A DNA stretch of 46,647 nucleotides from assembly GCA_964613055.1 (NCBI GenBank), contig CAZTGD010000015.1, positions 1 through 46,647 on the forward strand, given 5' to 3'. This DNA is from JAXGMQ01 sp964613055. GTDB taxonomy: Bacteria > Caldisericota > Caldisericia > JAAYUI01. The notes beneath the pieces are model-generated. The model made no database searches. It was not told the origin of the DNA and worked only from the letters and a program-made list of their open reading frames with translations. Below are positions 1 to 6,245 of this stretch, piece after piece. Both the position numbers and the translations under genes were made by a program. Position 1 is the first letter of the stretch; every line of letters starts with the position of its first letter.

Positions 1-59
1 GGCTTACTGCAAAGGGGTCATAGTATGAAACCCCGTTCAGTCTGGCAACCCCCCTGTGT

Positions 60-78
60 CCCCCCTTCAAAAGGGGGG
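60..78. repeat. C6TT/AAG6 palindrome
   Basis: CCCCCCTT (60-67), a 3-nt loop and AAGGGGGG (71-78). With the second palindrome 43 bases downstream it forms a pair of G/C-run hairpins. Such runs recur as dispersed intergenic repeats in many environmental bacterial genomes. That these belong to such a family here is inference, since only one window is visible. Confidence 0.6.
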
Positions 79-120
79 CTTGGGTGTGATTGTGTCTTCA
101 GGAAGATATCCAAAAATCAG

Positions 121-137
121 CCCCCCTGTCAGGGGGG
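121..137. repeat. C6TG/CAG6 palindrome
   Basis: CCCCCCTG (121-128), T, then CAGGGGGG (130-137), continuing into further G-runs up to about 150. It has the same style as the palindrome at 60-78, so the two are probably diverged copies of one element. Confidence 0.6.
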
Positions 138-439
138 GGGTAGGGGGGGGTTTTTGGTGCGAGTTTTCTACATACCAATTCGAAACTGCAGGTGTGCTAT
201 TATGAACTCAGGATTACTAACTGCATGGACTCTATGGTGAATATGTCAGTATGATCTCCTTGGTCTCAGCATCCCACTCTGTTTGGCAACCCAGGTTCTC
301 TACCAAGAATCTAACAGGTACAAAGGTTCTGTCATTGATGATGGTGGGTACTACTTCTGGGTTGTCTTTGTCATCTGTTTAGTATCTACCCCTCTTTCAG
401 ATTCTCTTGCACAGTTAATAACAATTTCTTTCACACATC

Positions 440-1930
440 TCAATCCTCTTCGTCATATTCTATAATATCCTGGAATTGATCGAACAGCATATCCTTCCAC
501 TCAGCAGGTTTACCATGCAGGTAATTCAATCCATCAGTTGTTACGATCACTAAATGTGGGTTACCATCATTATCCAAAGACATACTCGTTTCCTGGACGT
601 TCAATGATTGTGTGACATTGATTGATATTGGATTATGTGTTTTTCTATATGATGCACCAGAAAGAGACAGGAGATATTTCCCATCGAAGCGTAAATAATG
701 TGCATCAGTTACCAATGCAAAACTTTCATATCCAGGTACTTCACACCACATGAAATGAGGGTGATTATGATTATCGATTGCAAAAGTAAACCTATTGTGC
801 CTGTAGATTTTATCATATTTAAACACAAGATTATTAGGATGTTCTTCACCATAGATCCCCTTCCAGGTATTGTCTTTCAAGGTCAAGTAACGAATACTCA
901 CCAAACCCATAGACATATCATCATATATAATGTGTGGTGTATCGTTGTTGTCCAGTTTCAAATCAATATAATAGATGTATTTCCCAGCCTCATATGGATT
1001 AACTGTAACCACATATGGAGAACCATCTTCGTTTTGAATGCTATTCCATCTGTCATTTTCCCAGTATCTGTATACAATGCCAACTGTGTCCGTTTCTGGA
1101 TCGAAGTACTGTAGCCAGACAATGTGAGGATGATCATTAGAATCGATCTCCAGTTTTGGACAGCTTACCTGTATTCTGTTTTTATATATCTTATCATGTT
1201 CACTTACTCTTGCATATTCATACATCTCATCCTCTGACAACCAGTCATCACTGTTTTGATCTATTACAGTGCTGTCAAACCCCACCCAATCAGAGCCATC
1301 CCAGTGGATGTATGCAACGTAGGCAATCTCTTCGAGTTTGAATGAATATGTGATGTGCGGATTCCAGTAGCTGTCTAAGGCTATATCATATGTTATTCTC
1401 ATATTATGCCCTTCATAGTCTGTTATACAGCATTTTGAAGCATCACTTTCATCGTTTATGGGTTCTCCATCTGTTGAATACCATTCGCGTCCTTTAATAT
1501 AGCAGTGGCAGAGCCTATCATTGTTAATGAATAAAATGTGGGGGCGGTTTAAATCGTCTATTTCTATTAAGGGGTCATACATCTCTACAGGTGTTCTTAG
1601 GTTTGACAGATCATTGAAATCATCCGTCTCTCCGAATGTTCCCTTTATGGTGTTTCCTTCTAAGTATCCCCACACAGAATAACCATTTAAGGAGCTTCCC
1701 ACCAAATGGATTCTCCCGTTCAAGTCAATTGCAGTATCAATTATTTCTGTTATTTCTTCTCGGTGCCCCTGTTGATTGTAGTCTGTTGCAAGAGTCGGAG
1801 TGTACGGTTTGCCATCGTGTTTGTACCACACACCCTCTTTTTGTACAGGTTGTGCACATGAGATTAAGAGTAATGATAAGACAGATGCTAGTAGAATGTT
1901 TACAAAGCTCTTCACATTTTTATTTCGCAT
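440..1930 (-). CDS. lipoprotein with PHI-type beta-propeller repeats
   Basis: A 496-residue secreted lipoprotein. The N-terminus has a basic residue cluster, a hydrophobic stretch and the lipobox LLISC, so it should be lipid-anchored on the outer face of the membrane. The open frame extends further upstream, but the ATG at 1930 is preceded by GGAGGTGAG at ideal spacing and gives a proper signal peptide. The body holds about six to seven repeats of the form N/D-x-P-H-I/L-hydrophobic, for example RPHILFIN, NPHITYSF, HPHIVWLQ, TPHIIYDD, HPHFMWCE and NPHLVIVT. Each is one blade-like unit of about 50-80 residues, as in beta-propellers. No catalytic residues are evident. A role in binding or at the cell surface is inference. 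It is divergent from minD. Confidence 0.8.
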   Translation of the reverse strand: MRNKNVKSFVNILLASVLSLLLISCAQPVQKEGVWYKHDGKPYTPTLATDYNQQGHREEITEIIDTAIDLNGRIHLVGSSLNGYSVWGYLEGNTIKGTFGETDDFNDLSNLRTPVEMYDPLIEIDDLNRPHILFINNDRLCHCYIKGREWYSTDGEPINDESDASKCCITDYEGHNMRITYDIALDSYWNPHITYSFKLEEIAYVAYIHWDGSDWVGFDSTVIDQNSDDWLSEDEMYEYARVSEHDKIYKNRIQVSCPKLEIDSNDHPHIVWLQYFDPETDTVGIVYRYWENDRWNSIQNEDGSPYVVTVNPYEAGKYIYYIDLKLDNNDTPHIIYDDMSMGLVSIRYLTLKDNTWKGIYGEEHPNNLVFKYDKIYRHNRFTFAIDNHNHPHFMWCEVPGYESFALVTDAHYLRFDGKYLLSLSGASYRKTHNPISINVTQSLNVQETSMSLDNDGNPHLVIVTTDGLNYLHGKPAEWKDMLFDQFQDIIEYDEED

Positions 1931-2089
1931 ACTCACCTCCATGATGGAATTATATAACCACATATATTTAGACACGATTAGAATGTTTTTGGTTATCATT
2001 AATCATTTAAAATCTAGTAGCCGAATATATAGCAAATAGCTATAATATTATGTTAACTACTATTTACATTTCTAAAACCGTATTCGATG

Positions 2090-2117
2090 TTGACAGCATC
2101 GTCCAAGTCTGTAGAAT
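2090..2117 (+). promoter_or_regulatory. minD promoter, leaderless type
   Basis: TTGACA (2090-2095), 16-nt spacer, TAGAAT (2112-2117), then 7 nt to GTG at 2125. No Shine-Dalgarno is present. The expected transcription start falls on the start codon. This decides GTG 2125 over the upstream ATG at 2050, which lies before the promoter. Confidence 0.65.
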
Positions 2118-2124
2118 TGCCCAT

Positions 2125-2919
2125 GTGAGTAGGTCAATCGTAATCACATCGGGTAAAGGCGGAGTTGGTAAAACAACATTAACTGCGAATATCGGATATG
2201 CCCTGGCGATGGACGGAGCGAGGGTTGTGCTGGTGGACACTGACATTGGCCTGCGAAACCTTGACGTTATCCTCGGTCTTGAAAACAGGGTTGTCTGGAA
2301 TATCCTGCATGTTGCCAGCAGGGAGTGCGAGCTGAGAAAGGCTCTTGTCAAAGACAAGCGACTTAGTTCAAACCTGTACCTGTTACCCGCCGCACAGACC
2401 TTCCGCAAGGATGACCTGGGCATCGAGGAGATGGATGCCATTGTTCAATCACTCAAAACCGCCTTTGATTACGTTATCCTCGACTGTCCAGCAGGCATCG
2501 AGTATGGCTTCAACAATGCCATACAGCCAGCTGATGACGCTGTTGTGGTCGTAACCCCCGAGATAGCCTCAGTACGTGACGCAGACCGTGTCATCGGTCT
2601 GCTGGAGACAGCTGGCAAGAAGAACATCTCGCTTATCATCAATCGATTGAAGCCAGACATGGTCTCCTCAGGTGACATGCTTTCAATCGAGGATGTCATC
2701 GACATCCTTGCTATAAAACTGCTTGGAGTTGTTCCAGAGGACAGAAACGTTATTGTATCAACAAACCGCGGGGAGCCGGTCATCCTCAATCAGAAAACAG
2801 ACGCTTCAAAAGCCCTATCGGTTATTGGCAGAAGACTCCAGGGCTTCGATGTCCCCATACCAGAGTTTGGTGTTGATGGATTCTGGAAGAGGATCAGCTC
2901 TGCCATAAGGCGAAACTGA
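2125..2919 (+). CDS. minD: septum site-determining protein MinD
   Basis: A membrane-associated ATPase that positions the division septum, 264 residues, the usual length. Visible motifs are the deviant Walker A GKGGVGKTT (residues 10-18), the VLVDTDIGLRNLD switch region, the MinD-typical LYLLPAAQT and the Walker B YVILDCPAG. The C-terminal helix GFWKRISSAIRRN (252-264) is amphipathic and fits the MinD membrane-targeting sequence. The frame is open from ATG 2050, but the promoter at 2090-2117 and the family's N-terminus favour GTG 2125. No minC is in the window. The small ORF 3 nt downstream is a candidate MinE-like partner. Confidence 0.9.
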   Translation: MSRSIVITSGKGGVGKTTLTANIGYALAMDGARVVLVDTDIGLRNLDVILGLENRVVWNILHVASRECELRKALVKDKRLSSNLYLLPAAQTFRKDDLGIEEMDAIVQSLKTAFDYVILDCPAGIEYGFNNAIQPADDAVVVVTPEIASVRDADRVIGLLETAGKKNISLIINRLKPDMVSSGDMLSIEDVIDILAIKLLGVVPEDRNVIVSTNRGEPVILNQKTDASKALSVIGRRLQGFDVPIPEFGVDGFWKRISSAIRRN

Positions 2920-2921
2920 CA

Positions 2922-3161
2922 ATGCCAACGGGAAAGCCAGACAGATACTCAGCTCTCAGAGCTAAGAAAAGGCTTAAGGATGTGCTTGCCACAGACAGAG
3001 TAGGCAACGAAGAACCGAAGCATTGTAATACTCCTCCTATCAGAAGCAACCGAAAAAAACGGTTTGAATTGAGCAATGATATATTTGACCAACAAAAGGA
3101 TAAAGAACAGGAACCTGAGAGACTGAACAGGCTCTCAAATGAACCCAAGGATCCGCTTTAA
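2922..3161 (+). CDS. small protein, possible truncated MinE
   Basis: A 79-residue basic, hydrophilic protein whose ATG lies 2 nt after the minD stop, so it is probably translationally coupled. Residues 14-27 (AKKRLKDVLATDRV) closely resemble the N-terminal MinE helix that contacts MinD (family pattern AKxRLxxVLxxDR). MinE normally follows minD and has about 85 residues. The rest does not match the MinE dimerisation domain: no ILxVISKYV-like strand is seen, only a charged and probably disordered tail. It is either a strongly diverged or stripped-down MinE, or an unrelated basic protein. The resemblance is short. Confidence 0.5.
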   Translation: MPTGKPDRYSALRAKKRLKDVLATDRVGNEEPKHCNTPPIRSNRKKRFELSNDIFDQQKDKEQEPERLNRLSNEPKDPL

Positions 3162-3318
3162 CCAAAATACCTATAAGCCCCAAATCCCTAACAAGCAAGC
3201 CTGTATATCAACATCTTTCGGAAAATGATTAATCAGCTGATTTTTCTGATTCAATTACAGAAAACCTCTTTAGACTTTCTGTATTTACACATTGGCCGAA
3301 TATCCTCTGGTTTGCTTT

Positions 3319-3855
3319 CTAGTCACCTGAGAACAGCTCTAAGGGTTCGTCCACCAATGAAGCGAATCTTGTCTTCAGCTCTTTGACATCGGTCAGTCCA
3401 GCCATCCTCCTGAAGGTGTCTGTCACTTTATAGGACACATGAATGCGTTTGCCGGCAGTGGGTCTTGTTTTCCGCTCAAGTAGACCCTTTGCCACCAACC
3501 CATCAATAGTGTTGTCCGATACAAAACCCCTGTATTTTGTGACCTCAGACTTGGTAGCCTCTCCCTTTGATGTGATTATGGCGAGTGTTTCTATGGCCGC
3601 TTTGGTCATACGCTTCTTGGCGACATGGGTTCGGATTGGTTTAACGACCTCTTCGAAATCTGGATGCGAGAGCAGTTGTGCTTTGTTGCCAGTTCTCTTG
3701 AGAATAATACCCCTACCCGAGTACCTTATACTCAGGTTTTCCAACGACTGCCTGACATCTGCCATTGAGCATTTCGCCAGTTTGGCAATCCTTCCTATGG
3801 TCAGAGATTTTGGGGAGACGAAGAGTATTGCCTCTACTGCGTTGTCCAGGTTCAT
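3319..3855 (-). CDS. scpB: segregation and condensation protein ScpB
   Basis: A 178-residue winged-helix protein of the SMC-ScpAB condensin. The N-terminus (NLDNAVEAILFVSPKSLT) and the second winged helix (AAIETLAIITSKGEAT, then R/G-rich LLERKTRPTAGKR) follow the family. It ends shortly after the LTDVKEL segment, where many ScpB proteins have a longer tail. Its ATG overlaps the scpA stop by 4 nt (ATGA), and it is the last gene of the leftward operon. No SMC gene is in the window. Confidence 0.9.
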   Translation of the reverse strand: MNLDNAVEAILFVSPKSLTIGRIAKLAKCSMADVRQSLENLSIRYSGRGIILKRTGNKAQLLSHPDFEEVVKPIRTHVAKKRMTKAAIETLAIITSKGEATKSEVTKYRGFVSDNTIDGLVAKGLLERKTRPTAGKRIHVSYKVTDTFRRMAGLTDVKELKTRFASLVDEPLELFSGD

Positions 3856-4592
3856 CGTTTTTCTATGAGAATAGGACCAAACTCACTCTGCTGATAGATA
3901 TCGATGCGTTTCAATTTCACTAGCTCGAGGAGAGCAAGAAGATTTGTTATGATGTCAAAGCGTGTTGAGTTGGGTATTATAAGCATGTCAAACAACATCT
4001 GAATACCCTCCTTCAGACGATTGAGTATAGCTCGCATGGCGGATCTGATATCGAGTGTTCTTCTGTTGTAAACCAGTGTCCTGTCTCTCTTTTCAGTCTT
4101 TGATACAAGTCTCTCAACAATGCCCACCAGCCGTTTCTGACTCGGTACCTTCAATTCGCTCTTGACGAGTATGGGTGGTTTTGGTCTTGGGTAGCTAGCT
4201 GATATCTCATGCAAGTTCCTCTCGATAAGATTCTTGAGCATGTTGAGTGTTTGGAAGTTTTTGTCTGAAACACTTTCAGCCTTTTCATCAAATACAGATT
4301 CCGTTTTTCTGATCGGAAACCTACCACCATTTGCAACAAACTCTGCCTTCATCAGCAATAGATCCGACACTCTTACCAGGGACTCAAGGTGTGCTGGTGA
4401 TATCTGGCCTTTCCCGCAGAAGCTCTGGTTGACCTTTTCTGTGATTGCAGACAGCTTCACGCGATAAGGTGAAACTCTTCCGTTCCTGACAAATCGGGCT
4501 ATCTGAGATAGTCCTTTTGGGTTTACAATACTCAATTTGGACTCAGAGTCTTCCCTTATACTCATCTGATTTGTCTTAGTATCTGAATCCAA
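3852..4592 (-). CDS. scpA: segregation and condensation protein ScpA
   Basis: The kleisin subunit of SMC-ScpAB, 246 residues. The C-terminal winged helix (about 200-246, FDIITNLLALLELVKLKRI) is the clearest family signature. The N-terminal half is more diverged. I chose TTG at 4592 because GAGGAA lies 4 nt upstream, and this start overlaps the trpS stop by 17 nt. An ATG at 4565 is the alternative and would leave a 10-nt gap to trpS without a good ribosome site. It overlaps scpB by 4 nt. Confidence 0.85.
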   Translation of the reverse strand: MDSDTKTNQMSIREDSESKLSIVNPKGLSQIARFVRNGRVSPYRVKLSAITEKVNQSFCGKGQISPAHLESLVRVSDLLLMKAEFVANGGRFPIRKTESVFDEKAESVSDKNFQTLNMLKNLIERNLHEISASYPRPKPPILVKSELKVPSQKRLVGIVERLVSKTEKRDRTLVYNRRTLDIRSAMRAILNRLKEGIQMLFDMLIIPNSTRFDIITNLLALLELVKLKRIDIYQQSEFGPILIEKR

Positions 4593-5556
4593 CGCGTTCC
4601 TCTATCTCATTCCAGATTTCGCCTGACACCTTCCTGGCTTTGCAGTTTCCTATCTCAAGTGCATCCCAGACCTTCGATGGGTTCGTATCCAGACGATTCC
4701 TCTCGTCTCTTATGGGACCAATCAACTCATTGAGTTTGGCTGAAAGCTCTCTCTTGCAGGCGACACAACCTAGCGAACCATCTTTACATCCATTTATTCT
4801 ATCTTCCTTTTGAGTGTCACCCAGTATTGAGTGGAATTCAAACACAGAACAGACATCTGGATGACCAGGATCATCCCTTCTGATCTTCTGAGGGTCGGTG
4901 ACCATGCGAGATACCTTCTTGTCGATTGTCTTCTCCTCGTCTGAAAGGAAGATCGCGTTGTCTAGACTCTTGCTCATCTTCTGTCCATCCGTGCCTTTAA
5001 TAAGTGGATATTCTCTCAGATACTCCTTTGGTTCTGGAAATGTAATCCCGTAGTATGTATTGAAGCGTCTGGCTATCTCACGTGTTATCTCCAGGTGAGG
5101 GCGTTGGTCTTTGCCTATGGGAACCTGTTCACCCTTGTATATGAGGATGTCAGACGCCTGCAGAACGGGGTAACCAAGCAGTCCATGACCAACACTGTCT
5201 CCGAGATTGTAGTCCCTTATCATGTCCTTGACGGTGGGATTTCTCTCAAGCCATCCCTTCGGAGTTATCATGGAAAGAAACAGGTACAACTGATAGTGTG
5301 CAGGTATCTGTGATTGTATGAATATCGTTGCCTTCTCTGGGTCAATGCCCGATGAAAACCAGTCAAGAGCTATCTGATAAGTGTTGTCCTTGATTTCATG
5401 AGTCTTGTCAGCACCCGTTGTCAGTACATGAAGGTCAGCGAGGAAGAAGAAGCATTCATGTTGATCCTGCATCTCACTGTAAGACTGCAGGACAGACAGA
5501 TAATGGGCGATGTGCATCTGACCGGTGCACCTCATCCCCGATACGATTCTTGACAT
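4576..5556 (-). CDS. trpS: tryptophanyl-tRNA synthetase
   Basis: A class I aminoacyl-tRNA synthetase charging tRNA-Trp, 326 residues. The HIGH-type motif is HIAH (15-18) and the KMSKS loop is intact at about residue 194. The open frame runs 134 codons further upstream, but ATG 5556 has GGAGGG at good spacing and the family N-terminus. Unusual: four cysteines at 236, 257, 264 and 267 form C-x20-C-x6-C-x2-C. This is close to the C-x22-C-x6-C-x2-C motif that binds a [4Fe-4S] cluster in Thermotoga maritima TrpRS, so a cluster is likely here. The start codon shares one base with the upstream gene's stop (TGATG). Confidence 0.93.
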   Translation of the reverse strand: MSRIVSGMRCTGQMHIAHYLSVLQSYSEMQDQHECFFFLADLHVLTTGADKTHEIKDNTYQIALDWFSSGIDPEKATIFIQSQIPAHYQLYLFLSMITPKGWLERNPTVKDMIRDYNLGDSVGHGLLGYPVLQASDILIYKGEQVPIGKDQRPHLEITREIARRFNTYYGITFPEPKEYLREYPLIKGTDGQKMSKSLDNAIFLSDEEKTIDKKVSRMVTDPQKIRRDDPGHPDVCSVFEFHSILGDTQKEDRINGCKDGSLGCVACKRELSAKLNELIGPIRDERNRLDTNPSKVWDALEIGNCKARKVSGEIWNEIEERVGFRY

Positions 5557-6245
5557 CAGAATAACCCTCCGATTGAAAGGAATTGACCAACATGTGGGAG
5601 AAAAGATGCGCCAGAGGCAGAGAACGGCGCTATGACCAATCGAGTGACATTCACCAGCCAACCTGACAACGGAGACCATATCATTAGGATAACGATGATT
5701 GCTGTTCCCATGAGTGTCAACATGAGTGAATCGAATACACCCTGCGGTTTGTGATAGAACAGCCCAACTAAGATCCTGAAACCTGGTAGTTGTGGTATTG
5801 GCAGAAGCTTCAGGAAGAACAGAAATACGTTGAGACTGACCAACAGATCCAGAAAGAACATCAATGTTCTCAGGTCCAGATTGCTTGCAAGCTGTATCCG
5901 TGAGAATAAAAGGTGGAACAGACACCCAACAAAGCCGAGAAACAATGTTGTGGCACAATCTGTCAATTCGATTACGCTGTTTGCAAAACGTTTATTCTTC
6001 AAATCATTCCACCTGATTTCCATTGGCTTTGACCATGGGACCATAAGGAAAATGAAAGAGAGAGTGCCAAGGATGTCCAGGTTGGGGATGGGATTCCACC
6101 ACACCATCCTACCCTTAACCTTTGGTGTGCTGTCGTCAAAGAAATGATAAGCAAACATAGCCTTCACAACACTCGGTATATGCACAGAGGCAAGAAATAT
6201 CAAGAGAAATACCAGCCACATGAACATCTTTACAACTACAGTCAT
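5556..6245 (-). CDS. M50 site-2-protease homologue, catalytic residues lost
   Basis: A 229-residue membrane protein with several hydrophobic segments. The family frame is recognisable: DDSTPKVKGRMVWWNP matches the region after the HExxH helix, NLDILGT follows, and LLPIPQLPG matches the conserved LLPIPxLDG. But no HExxH exists (that helix reads HIPSVVKA), and the zinc-binding Asp of LDG is Pro. It is therefore almost certainly not a protease. M50 homologues commonly sit next to trpS-scpA-scpB. AAGGAG precedes the start, and it overlaps both neighbours (4 nt and 1 nt). It may serve as a membrane scaffold or binding protein; no function is shown. Confidence 0.75.
   Translation of the reverse strand: MTVVVKMFMWLVFLLIFLASVHIPSVVKAMFAYHFFDDSTPKVKGRMVWWNPIPNLDILGTLSFIFLMVPWSKPMEIRWNDLKNKRFANSVIELTDCATTLFLGFVGCLFHLLFSRIQLASNLDLRTLMFFLDLLVSLNVFLFFLKLLPIPQLPGFRILVGLFYHKPQGVFDSLMLTLMGTAIIVILMIWSPLSGWLVNVTRLVIAPFSASGASFLPHVGQFLSIGGLF

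Larger units (their letters stand above)
1..439. other. gene-free left end
   Basis: No convincing gene lies here. Short open frames over this stretch are produced by C and G runs and have neither ribosome sites nor family resemblance. What it holds are two G/C palindromes (60-78 and 121-137, listed separately). From about 240 on is plain sequence downstream of the leftward lipoprotein gene that ends at 440. I see no clear terminator with a T-run. Confidence 0.6.

Noticed and set aside
25..240. Open frame through the C/G-run hairpins
   Set aside because: Composition is driven by the repeats; no ribosome site and no family resemblance.
2050..2124. ATG 2050 as minD start
   Set aside because: It precedes the promoter at 2090-2117 and would add 25 residues absent from MinD proteins; TATAAT at 2041 has no good -35.
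3216..3250. AATCAGCTGATT palindrome followed by T-run between convergent genes
   Set aside because: No loop can form in the palindrome and the T-run is short; not a convincing terminator.
5557..5958. 134-codon N-terminal extension of trpS
   Set aside because: It is antisense-free shadow reading of the M50 gene in another frame; the family start with GGAGGG lies at 5556.
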